DNA of 6,863 bases, taken from NCBI GenBank assembly GCA_905371725.1, contig CAJPML010000055.1:1-6863 (forward strand), given 5' to 3'. The position numbers and the translations under genes were made by a program. This stretch comes from Leptotrichia sp. oral taxon 215. Lineage in GTDB: Bacteria > Fusobacteriota > Fusobacteriia > Fusobacteriales > Leptotrichiaceae. Below are positions 1 through 5,696 of the stretch, piece after piece; the stretch's first letter is position 1; every line of letters starts with the position of its first letter. The notes beneath the pieces were generated by a model, which had not been told where the DNA came from, made no database searches, and saw only the letters and a list, made by a program, of their open reading frames with translations.

Positions 1-108
1 TTAATATTTAATACAATGATTATAAATAGGATGAAAATATAGCTATTACTTCAGAAAAAAATGGTAAGAAGGATAATATAAAACCATATAAATTAAAAGA
101 ATATCCAC

Positions 109-153
109 AACACACACCTGACAGGAATATATCCTGAGTCAAGTGTGTTTTTT
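109..153 (+). terminator. Intrinsic terminator upstream of the murQ cluster
   Basis: The outer stem AACACAC (109-115) pairs perfectly with GTGTGTT (143-149). Inside it TGAC (119-122) pairs with GTCA (138-141) and AGGA (123-126) with TCCT (132-135) around an ATATA loop. A run of six T (148-153) follows at once. The stem plus U-tract is a textbook rho-independent terminator for + strand transcription. The minus-strand side has no comparable T tract. It most likely ends an upstream gene outside the window and insulates the murQ promoter. It could instead act as an attenuator if a promoter lies before position 109, but I see no strong one there. Confidence 0.85.
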
Positions 154-157
154 ATTT

Positions 158-192
158 GGAAAATATTTTTCAGTTTCTGAAAATAGTTTTCA
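158..192. promoter_or_regulatory. Candidate operator: paired palindromes upstream of murQ
   Basis: Two near-identical 13-bp palindromes, GAAAATATTTTTC (159-171) and GAAAATAGTTTTC (179-191), lie exactly 20 bp apart. The second extends to TGAAAA-TAG-TTTTCA (178-192). Between them sits TTTTCAG-TTT-CTGAAAA (167-183). The whole block is therefore one interrupted dyad centred on 175. It starts about 64 bp and ends about 30 bp upstream of the -10 hexamer. RpiR/MurR-family regulators bind inverted repeats as oligomers, and the gene for such a regulator lies in this operon, so this is the best candidate for its binding site. The symmetry is seen directly; the bound protein is inferred. Confidence 0.55.
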
Positions 193-198
193 TACATA

Positions 199-227
199 TT
201 CCCTTTTAGCGAAAAGCAGGTTATAAT
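199..227 (+). promoter_or_regulatory. Putative murQ promoter
   Basis: A perfect -10 hexamer TATAAT lies at 222-227. The -35 position at 17-bp spacing (199-204, TTCCCT) matches the consensus at only three bases. A consensus -10 with a poor -35 is common at regulated promoters. Transcription would start near 234, leaving a leader of under 20 nt that contains the AGGAG ribosome binding site (237-241) nine bases before the murQ ATG. Confidence 0.55.
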
Positions 228-250
228 TATACAGAGAGGAGTGATAAGTA

Positions 251-1162
251 ATGATTGATCTCAACAAACTTTCTACGGAAGAAAATAATCCAAACAGCAA
301 AGATATTGAGCTGCAGGACAGTTTTGAAATTATAAGAAGGATAAACGAGGAAGATAAGAAAGTTGCATTTTGTGTAGAAAAGGAACTGAAAAGTATTTCC
401 AGACTGATAGATGCCATATTATCAAATTATACAAAGGATACAAGAATAATATATATAGGAGCCGGTACATCAGGAAGGCTTGGAATACTGGATGCTTCAG
501 AGTGTCCTCCAACATATGGGGTCTCCCATGAAAAGGTACAGGGAATAATAGCCGGAGGAAATGAGGCAATATTCAGGGCAAAGGAAAATGCCGAAGATAG
601 CATGGAACTGGGGAAAGAAGACCTTATAAATATAAATCTTACTAAAAATGATGCAGTCATAGGACTGGCCGCATCAGGAAGAACTCCTTATGTTATGGGG
701 GCTATAGAATATGCTAACAGTATAGGGGCAGTTACAGGAAGCATAACATGTTCTAAAAATTCTGATTTATCGGGAATAAGCCAATATCCTGTGGAAGTTA
801 TCGTAGGACCTGAAATTGTTACAGGATCCACAAGAATGAAGGCCGGGACAGCACAGAAAATGATACTTAACATGATTTCAACTGCAATTATGATAAAAAT
901 AGGAAAAGTATTTTCAGGATACATGGTAGATGTTAAAACTTCAAATCAGAAATTAGTTGAAAGAGCAAAAAGAATCATAATGAAAACTACAGACAGCGAT
1001 TACGAGAAGACGGCGAAAGTTCTGGAAGAGGCTTCAAATGATGTAAAGGCAGCAATAGCAATGATACTGTTGAATATTGACAAGGAAACTGCAACGGAAA
1101 AACTTGAAAAATATGATAATAATGTGGCGAGGTTAATACATGAGTATTCTGATAAAACTTAG
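251..1162 (+). CDS. murQ: N-acetylmuramic acid 6-phosphate etherase MurQ
   Basis: This cytoplasmic lyase converts MurNAc-6-phosphate to GlcNAc-6-phosphate plus D-lactate, the committing step of muramic-acid recycling or scavenging. The protein has 303 residues, normal for the family, and is a SIS-fold enzyme. Seen in the sequence: N-terminal LSTEENNPNSKDIE (7-20); the phosphosugar loop GAGTSGRLG (70-78) followed by ASECPPTYG; GLAASGRTPYV (138-148); and the family signature GPEIVTGSTRMKAGT (186-200). Glu84 and Glu115 occupy the positions of the two catalytic acid/base glutamates known from E. coli MurQ (Glu83 and Glu114). The C-terminal helical part (about 250-300) is intact. The start has an AGGAG site nine bases upstream, and the protein begins where MurQ proteins usually do. 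It is the first gene of the cluster, and its last 23 nt overlap the regulator gene. It supplies GlcNAc-6P; no nagA/nagB is seen in this window. Confidence 0.96.
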   Translation: MIDLNKLSTEENNPNSKDIELQDSFEIIRRINEEDKKVAFCVEKELKSISRLIDAILSNYTKDTRIIYIGAGTSGRLGILDASECPPTYGVSHEKVQGIIAGGNEAIFRAKENAEDSMELGKEDLININLTKNDAVIGLAASGRTPYVMGAIEYANSIGAVTGSITCSKNSDLSGISQYPVEVIVGPEIVTGSTRMKAGTAQKMILNMISTAIMIKIGKVFSGYMVDVKTSNQKLVERAKRIIMKTTDSDYEKTAKVLEEASNDVKAAIAMILLNIDKETATEKLEKYDNNVARLIHEYSDKT

Positions 1163-1982
1163 GGAAAATAAGGACTTTACTGAAAATGAAGAATACATTG
1201 CCAAGTATATAATAAAAAATTTCAGAAATATAAGGGAACTTGATACAAATATCATTTCTTCAGAAACATACACAAGTAATGCAGGCGTTACAAGAATGTG
1301 CCAGAAAATAGGATTTAGCGGATTTCAGGAATTTAAAATGAAAATGCTGGAAGAAGTTATCAATATGGAAAAGGAAGAAATCAATTTTGATACAGGAGAT
1401 ATTGATAAAAGAGATGATACAAAAACTGTTATCGAAAAGCTGACAAAACTGAGTATAAGTTCTCTAAAGGAGACAAAACTCCTGCAGGAAACTGAAATGA
1501 TAGATATTGTAGCAGATTTAATAACTGAAAGCGAAGTGATAGATTTTTACGGAATAGGAGCTTCTCATATTGTCTGTCTTGATGCCCAGTATAAATTCAT
1601 GAGAGCCGGAAAAGTTGTAAATACTTTTGAAGGTCCTGATCTGCAGCGTGTACAGGCGATAAGCAGTGACAGGAAGCATTTGGCAATACTGGTGTCCTAT
1701 TCAGGACTTACAAAGGAAATAATAGATATTGCTGAAATACTTCAGGATAAGGAAATCAATACAGTTTCAATAACAGGATACGGAAATAATAAGCTTGTAA
1801 AAAAATGTAAATATAATCTCTACGTAACTTCCAGGGAGGCACTTGTAAGAAGTGCGGCAATTTATTCGAGAATATCAATGCTGAACTTGATAGATGTAAT
1901 ATATTTTACATATTATAATAAAAATTATGACAATGTTTCTGATAAAATAAAAAAGACGAAAATAAACAAAGTACAGTTTTAA
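1140..1982 (+). CDS. murR: MurR-like RpiR-family transcriptional regulator
   Basis: This 280-residue protein has the RpiR layout. The N-terminal winged helix-turn-helix region (about 1-75) contains FTENEEYIAKYI (13-24) and a recognition-helix stretch ending GVTRMCQKIGFSGFQEFK (49-66). A C-terminal SIS sugar-phosphate-binding domain (about 128-250) contains FYGIGAS (136-142), VSYSGLTKE (185-193) and RSAAIYSRISMLNLIDV (237-253). RpiR proteins sense phosphosugars through the SIS domain. Next to murQ the likely ligand is MurNAc-6P or a related 6-phosphosugar, so I use the name murR, but ligand and sign of regulation are inference. The ATG at 1140 lies inside the end of murQ and is preceded by GAGG (1129-1132) at 7-nt spacing. 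The N-terminus matches the usual RpiR start, so the 23-nt overlap is probably real and implies translational coupling. It may act at the dyads at 158-192 and near 2010. Confidence 0.88.
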   Translation: MSILIKLRENKDFTENEEYIAKYIIKNFRNIRELDTNIISSETYTSNAGVTRMCQKIGFSGFQEFKMKMLEEVINMEKEEINFDTGDIDKRDDTKTVIEKLTKLSISSLKETKLLQETEMIDIVADLITESEVIDFYGIGASHIVCLDAQYKFMRAGKVVNTFEGPDLQRVQAISSDRKHLAILVSYSGLTKEIIDIAEILQDKEINTVSITGYGNNKLVKKCKYNLYVTSREALVRSAAIYSRISMLNLIDVIYFTYYNKNYDNVSDKIKKTKINKVQF

Positions 1983-1991
1983 AAGTGATTT

Positions 1992-2025
1992 TGAAAAAAT
2001 TACAGGGATATTTTTCAGAAAATAG
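1992..2025. promoter_or_regulatory. Second candidate operator, upstream of the GH4 gene
   Basis: TGAAAAA (1992-1998) and TTTTTCA (2011-2017) form an inverted repeat with a 12-nt spacer, and TTTTC-A-GAAAA (2012-2022) is a tighter palindrome within it. The 11-mer ATATTTTTCAG (2008-2018) is identical to 163-173 upstream of murQ, and in both places AAAATAG follows, directly here and after six extra bases at murQ. It lies just upstream of a TATAAT at 2051. The shared motif suggests that one regulator controls both promoters. Sequence identity is seen; function is inferred. Confidence 0.42.
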
Positions 2026-2026
2026 A

Positions 2027-2056
2027 TTTAAGTATTAGAAAAAGACATAATATAAT
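2027..2056 (+). promoter_or_regulatory. Putative internal promoter before the GH4 gene
   Basis: A perfect TATAAT lies at 2051-2056, with TTTAAG (2027-2032) as a weak -35 at 18-bp spacing. The start site would fall near 2063, beside the ribosome binding site GGGAAAGGAAG (2060-2070), giving a very short leader. The 92-nt gap after the regulator stop and the operator-like repeat just upstream support a regulated internal promoter, but the -35 is poor. Confidence 0.4.
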
Positions 2057-2074
2057 GACGGGAAAGGAAGAAAA

Positions 2075-3427
2075 ATGGGAAAGAAAGAAGGAATTAAAAT
2101 TGTAACAATTGGGGGCGGATCCAGCTATACTCCTGAACTTATAGAAGGTTTTATAAAAAGGATAAAGGAACTTCCTGTAAGAGAAATATGGCTTGTAGAC
2201 ATTGAAGAAGGAAGAGAGAAGCTGGAGATAGTTGGAAATCTTGCTAAAAGAATGGTGGAAAAGTCAGGAATAGACTGTAAAGTTTATTTGACACTGGACA
2301 GAAGGGAAGCTATTAAAAATGCAGATTTTGTAACGACACAGTTTCGGGTTGGACAGCTTGATGCAAGAATAAAGGATGAAAGAATTCCCTTTGAAAATGG
2401 CCTTCTTGGACAGGAAACAAACGGTGCAGGAGGTATGTTCAAGGCATTTCGTACAATCCCTGTAATACTTGATATAGTAAAGGATATAAAGGAACTGGCT
2501 CCGGATGCATGGCTCATAAACTTTACAAATCCGGCAGGAATAGTCACAGAAGCTGTTCTGAATTACGGAAACTTTGATAAGGTTGTAGGTTTATGTAATA
2601 TTCCTGTTCATACACAGATGGACTGTGCAAGCCTTTATGAAAAGGATATGAGCGAGTTCAAGTTCCAGTTCGCAGGATTGAACCATTTTGTATGGTACAA
2701 GGTATGGGATAGAAAAGGAAATGAACTTACAGCAGATTTATGGGATAAAAGACAGGATAAGAAAAATCTCGGAGTAAAAAATATTGTAAGTATAAACTAT
2801 GACTATGACCAGATAAAAAACTTGGGAATGTTACCTTGCGACTATCACAGATATTATTATTTACAGGATGAGATGCTTGCGGAAGGACTGAAGTCATACA
2901 GGGAAAAAGGAACAAGGGGAGAAATTGTTAAAAAAGTTGAGGAGGAACTGTTTGAGCTATATAAGGATGAAAATCTGAAGGAAAAACCGAAACAGCTGGA
3001 ACAGAGGGGAGGAGCCTATTATTCAGATGCAGCCTGTGAACTTATCAGTGCAATTTACAATGATAAGGGGATAATAATGGCAGTTAATACAAGAAATAAA
3101 GGTGCGATTGCAGATTTACCATATAATTCTGCAGTTGAAATTTCTTCATACATTACAGCTGACGGGCCTAAACCGATAACATTCGGAAAGTTTCCAAATG
3201 CCGGACAGAGAGGTTATATACAGATTATGAAGGCAATGGAAGAACTGACAGTGGAAGCCGCAGTTACGGGAAATTATTATACTGCATTGCAGGCATTTGC
3301 TACAAATCCTTTAGTTCCAGGAACAGGTGTCGGAAGAAAGGTTTTAAATGAACTGCTTGACGCACATGAAAAATATTTGCCGCAGTTTAAAGATTACTAC
3401 GAAAACAGGGAAAAATACAAAAAATAA
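2075..3427 (+). CDS. GH4 NAD-dependent 6-phospho-beta-glycosidase (CelF/ChbF/LicH type)
   Basis: This 450-residue protein is a full-length glycoside hydrolase family 4 enzyme. GH4 uses NAD+ and a divalent metal, oxidises the glycone at C3, then eliminates the aglycone. Seen: the nucleotide-binding loop GGGSSYTPEL (13-22); NGAGGMFKAFRTIP (116-129); NFTNPAGIVTE (149-159); CNIP (174-177); and GLNHFVWY (201-208). The metal ligands are probably Cys174 and His204. Tyr257 in CDYHRYYY is the likely catalytic base, by comparison with characterised GH4 enzymes. The CN(I/V)P motif marks the 6-phospho-beta-glucosidase subgroup, as opposed to CD-P or CH-V motifs in alpha-specific groups. It should act in the cytoplasm on 6-phosphorylated beta-disaccharides delivered by the PTS encoded downstream. 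Cellobiose-6P and deacetylated chitobiose-6P are possible; the exact sugar cannot be read from sequence. The start has AAGGAAG four bases upstream. The EIIA gene follows after 38 nt. Confidence 0.9.
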   Translation: MGKKEGIKIVTIGGGSSYTPELIEGFIKRIKELPVREIWLVDIEEGREKLEIVGNLAKRMVEKSGIDCKVYLTLDRREAIKNADFVTTQFRVGQLDARIKDERIPFENGLLGQETNGAGGMFKAFRTIPVILDIVKDIKELAPDAWLINFTNPAGIVTEAVLNYGNFDKVVGLCNIPVHTQMDCASLYEKDMSEFKFQFAGLNHFVWYKVWDRKGNELTADLWDKRQDKKNLGVKNIVSINYDYDQIKNLGMLPCDYHRYYYLQDEMLAEGLKSYREKGTRGEIVKKVEEELFELYKDENLKEKPKQLEQRGGAYYSDAACELISAIYNDKGIIMAVNTRNKGAIADLPYNSAVEISSYITADGPKPITFGKFPNAGQRGYIQIMKAMEELTVEAAVTGNYYTALQAFATNPLVPGTGVGRKVLNELLDAHEKYLPQFKDYYENREKYKK

Positions 3428-3465
3428 TAAAAAAGCAGATAAATGGAAAGAGGTAAAAGCAAAAT

Positions 3466-3795
3466 ATGGATAAGGAAAAAATGGAACTGGTTGTATTTGA
3501 AATTGTAAATAGCGCAGGAACTGCAAAAGGACTGGCTTATGAAGCTTTAAAGGAAGCTGAAGACGGAAATTTTGAAGAAGCTGAAAAGTTGCTGAAGGAA
3601 GCAGATGAAGCACTGCTGTCAGCACACAATGTCCAGACTGAAATAATTCAGGCTGAGGTAAGCGGAGAAGCAATAACACCTTCCGTACTGTTTGTTCATT
3701 CTCAGGATCATCTTATGACAGCAATTGAAGCGAAAACTTTGATTGAAGGAATGATAAGAATGTACAGAAGAATAGATGAACTGGAGAAAAAATAG
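3466..3795 (+). CDS. PTS lactose/cellobiose-family EIIA component
   Basis: This 109-residue all-helical EIIA accepts phosphate from HPr and passes it to EIIB. It matches the Lac/Chb-family EIIA in length and pattern: FEIVNSAGTAKGLAYEAL (11-28), a helix rich in Glu and Ala, SAHNVQTEIIQAE (52-64), and VHSQDHLMTA (77-86). His78 in the last motif is the expected phosphorylation site, with Gln80, Asp81 and His82 in the positions seen in lactose-type EIIA. Asp81 is the metal-coordinating residue at the centre of the trimer in that family. The N-terminus is short, without the extension found in E. coli ChbA. GAGG is present 12 nt before the ATG, a somewhat long spacing. It lies between the GH4 and EIIB genes, so it is the EIIA of this transporter. 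Confidence 0.93.
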   Translation: MDKEKMELVVFEIVNSAGTAKGLAYEALKEAEDGNFEEAEKLLKEADEALLSAHNVQTEIIQAEVSGEAITPSVLFVHSQDHLMTAIEAKTLIEGMIRMYRRIDELEKK

Positions 3796-3823
3796 ATATA
3801 GAAATTTACAGAAGGGGAAATGC

Positions 3824-3880
3824 ATGGTAAGAAAAATAAAACCGCAACATATTGAAGAAATAAAAAAGAGGAAAAGATGA
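3824..3880 (+). CDS. Possible 18-residue basic leader or microprotein ORF
   Basis: In the 141-nt gap between EIIA and EIIB, an ATG at 3824 opens an 18-codon frame (MVRKIKPQHIEEIKKRKR) ending in TGA at 3878-3880. GAAGGGG (3811-3817) lies six bases upstream, a plausible ribosome binding site. Eight of the 18 residues are Lys or Arg. I recognise no family. It could be a small peptide, a translational spacer keeping ribosomes on the mRNA between the two PTS genes, or a chance frame in purine-rich DNA. An overlapping ATG at 3820 in another frame gives an 11-codon peptide and competes for the same site. Confidence 0.22.
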   Translation: MVRKIKPQHIEEIKKRKR

Positions 3881-3936
3881 TATAATTTCAGGTAATGGAA
3901 AAAGTTAAATAAAAAAATAGAAATCAGGAGGGAAAA

Positions 3937-4245
3937 ATGAAAGTATTATTTGTATGCTCATTGGGAATGTCCAGTGCAGTTGCGATAAAGGCGCTGGAAA
4001 AGGAAGCTATTTCAAAAGGAATAGAAATCGAGGTAAAAGCTGTAAGTACTCAGCAATTTGAGGATGAAATAAAGGGAGGATACGATATAGCCATGGTGGC
4101 ACCTCAGATAAGACACAGATTTGATACATTAAGTGTTCATGCAAAGGAAGCAGGAGTTCCTTGCGTTATGATTGCACCGCAGGGATACAGTCCATTAGGA
4201 GGGCCGAAGCTGCTAAAACAGATTCAGGAATTGCTAGGACAGTAA
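3937..4245 (+). CDS. PTS lactose/cellobiose-family EIIB component
   Basis: This 102-residue single-domain EIIB carries phosphate from EIIA to the sugar bound by EIIC. It starts directly with the first beta strand and phosphate-binding loop, MKVLFVCSLGMSSA (1-14). Cys7 is the phosphocysteine. The later strands YDIAMVAPQIRHRFD (49-63) and VPCVMIAPQGYSPLGG (74-89) fit the Chb/Lic EIIB fold. Full length for the family, no membrane segment. AGGAGGG (3926-3932) four bases before the ATG is the strongest ribosome binding site in the window, consistent with the high stoichiometry soluble PTS proteins need. It is separated from EIIA by 141 nt and from EIIC by 94 nt, unusually loose spacing for a PTS operon. 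Confidence 0.94.
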   Translation: MKVLFVCSLGMSSAVAIKALEKEAISKGIEIEVKAVSTQQFEDEIKGGYDIAMVAPQIRHRFDTLSVHAKEAGVPCVMIAPQGYSPLGGPKLLKQIQELLGQ

Positions 4246-4286
4246 AATTTTAGAAATTCTATAATAGTTTTTAGTTTTAAATAAGT

Positions 4287-4316
4287 ATGACAAAATAGGT
4301 TTATAAAAAATAAAAT
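4287..4316 (+). promoter_or_regulatory. Putative internal promoter before EIIC
   Basis: ATGACA (4287-4292) matches the -35 consensus at five of six bases, and TAAAAT (4311-4316) matches the -10 at five of six, with an 18-bp spacer. Transcription would begin near 4323, just before the AAGGAAG ribosome binding site (4327-4333). This is the best -35/-10 pair in the window and would give EIIC and mupG extra transcripts independent of the upstream genes. AT-rich gaps produce such matches by chance, so confidence is moderate. Confidence 0.42.
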
Positions 4317-4339
4317 TAGAATAAGAAAGGAAGTAAATT

Positions 4340-5695
4340 ATGGCAGTTTTAGAACAACTTTCAATGAAAATGGCAAAAATATCTGAACAAAGACATTTAA
4401 GGGCAATACGTGATGGAATCGTATCAACATTACCTTTGATTATAGTAGGTTCAGTTTTTTTGATTTTAGCATTTCCACCATTCCCAAAAGAATGGGGAAT
4501 ATCAGTACTAGCTAAAAAATATGCAGTGCAAATGTTGTTGCCTTATCGTATGACTATGTTCATTATGGGACTTTATGCAGTTATGGGAATAGGTTATAGT
4601 CTTGCAAAATCTTATAAACTTGATGGAATTACAGGAGCAATACTTTCAGTTTGTGCATTCCTGTTAACAATTATGCCAAAAATGATTAATCCGGTGGAAG
4701 TTATAAATCAGACTGTTAATGGACAGGCAGTGCAGATAATTGTGGAAGAAGGAACAAAAGGCTCGCAGCTTCTTCAGGAAGATCTTGGGTATGTAATGCA
4801 GATGTCAAAGCTTGGATCAGCAGGGTTATTTGTTGGAATAATAGTTGCAATATTTGCCGTTGAGGTTTATCGTCTTACAACAACAACAGGATTTAAAATA
4901 AGAATGCCTGAAGCAGTACCAGAGTCAGTTGCACGTTCTTTTGAAGCATTGACCCCTGCTGCAATAATTATATTTACATTGACAATACTAACTTATTGGT
5001 TGAAAATTGATTTGCATGACATAATTGGTTCAGTTATAAAACCAATTTTAAAGTTTAGTGATTCGTGGTTCTCAGTAATTCTTATTGTTTTTATGATTAC
5101 ATTTTTCTGGTCCTTTGGAATTCATGGAGATTCCATAGTTGGATCAGTGGTAAGACCTTTATGGCTTATGTTGCTAGAACAGAATGCAACAGCTCTTGCC
5201 AATGGACAACCTGTTCCACATATCGCAGCTGAGCCTCTATACCAATGGTTTGTATGGATTGGTGGTTCTGGAACAACAATAGGTTTTGCTTTATTATTGC
5301 TTTTTAAATCAAAATCAGCTTATGGTAAGACATTAGGAAAAGCAGCTATTCTACCGTCAATATTTAATATAAACGAGCCAATTATATTTGGAGCGCCTAT
5401 TGTACTAAATCCTACTTTGTTACCTCCATTTATTATAGTGCCTGTAGTTAATGCTACTATTGCCTATTTTGCAATGGCTGCAGGACTAGTAAATCGTGTT
5501 ACATCAACGCCGCCTTGGACGTTACCTGGACCGATAGGAGCATTTTTAGCGACAAATGGAGATTTCAGAGCATTGATTTTGAATGTTATATTAATTGTGA
5601 TTTCTATTATAATTTATTATCCATTCTTTAATGTATATGAGAAAAAGTTACTAGCAGAAGAACATGCAGAAGCTGAAGCGGGGAAAGTAGCATAA
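4340..5695 (+). CDS. PTS lactose/cellobiose/chitobiose-family EIIC permease
   Basis: This 451-residue integral membrane protein is the sugar-translocating subunit; it binds the disaccharide outside and presents it to EIIB for 6-phosphorylation during import. About ten hydrophobic segments are visible, near residues 28-46, 71-90, 96-113, 158-178, 205-221, 243-262, 303-323, 335-352, 361-383 and 408-430. The family hallmarks are FGIHGDSIVG (259-268) and NINEPIIFGAPIVLNP (343-358). His262 and Glu346 are in the positions of the substrate-site His and Glu known from the Bacillus ChbC structure. The tail is hydrophilic (EKKLLAEEHAEAEAG) and there is no fused EIIB or EIIA. Sequence places it with cellobiose/chitobiose/lichenan carriers; the actual sugar is uncertain. 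Codon use is odd for the cluster: only one of 51 leucines is CTG, and half of its ten arginines are CGT. RBS AAGGAAG lies six bases upstream. Confidence 0.93.
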   Translation: MAVLEQLSMKMAKISEQRHLRAIRDGIVSTLPLIIVGSVFLILAFPPFPKEWGISVLAKKYAVQMLLPYRMTMFIMGLYAVMGIGYSLAKSYKLDGITGAILSVCAFLLTIMPKMINPVEVINQTVNGQAVQIIVEEGTKGSQLLQEDLGYVMQMSKLGSAGLFVGIIVAIFAVEVYRLTTTTGFKIRMPEAVPESVARSFEALTPAAIIIFTLTILTYWLKIDLHDIIGSVIKPILKFSDSWFSVILIVFMITFFWSFGIHGDSIVGSVVRPLWLMLLEQNATALANGQPVPHIAAEPLYQWFVWIGGSGTTIGFALLLLFKSKSAYGKTLGKAAILPSIFNINEPIIFGAPIVLNPTLLPPFIIVPVVNATIAYFAMAAGLVNRVTSTPPWTLPGPIGAFLATNGDFRALILNVILIVISIIIYYPFFNVYEKKLLAEEHAEAEAGKVA

Positions 5696-5696
5696 T

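Noticed and set aside
1..42. Frame open from the window edge to a TAG at 40-42, a possible tail of an upstream gene.
   Set aside because: Only 13 codons, no recognisable residues. All + frames close by position 42, so nothing can be said about an upstream gene.
178..192. Resemblance of TGAAAATAGTTTTCA to a CcpA cre site.
   Set aside because: The central CG of cre is missing and the spacing differs by one base. Its near-repeat 20 bp upstream fits an RpiR-type double site better.
190..924. Minus-strand open frames opposite murQ, and similar ones elsewhere.
   Set aside because: They are shadows of strongly recognised + strand genes, without ribosome sites or family features.
3881..3886. Perfect TATAAT before EIIB as a promoter.
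   Set aside because: At 16-18 bp upstream there is no -35-like hexamer; the nearest, TTGAAG (3852-3857), is 23 bp away. Not listed as a feature.
3886..3904. Third copy of the operator motif (TTTCAG ... GGAAAAAG).
   Set aside because: Only a four-base symmetric arm (TTTC/GAAA) and poor alignment to the murQ and GH4 motifs; chance level in AT-rich DNA.
4251..4261. TAGAA-A-TTCTA palindrome between EIIB and EIIC.
   Set aside because: Short, AT-rich, no T tract as for a terminator and unlike the other operator candidates.
4260..4265. TATAAT just after EIIB as a promoter for EIIC.
   Set aside because: No -35 at acceptable spacing; TTGCTA is 23 bp upstream. The 4287-4316 pair is better.
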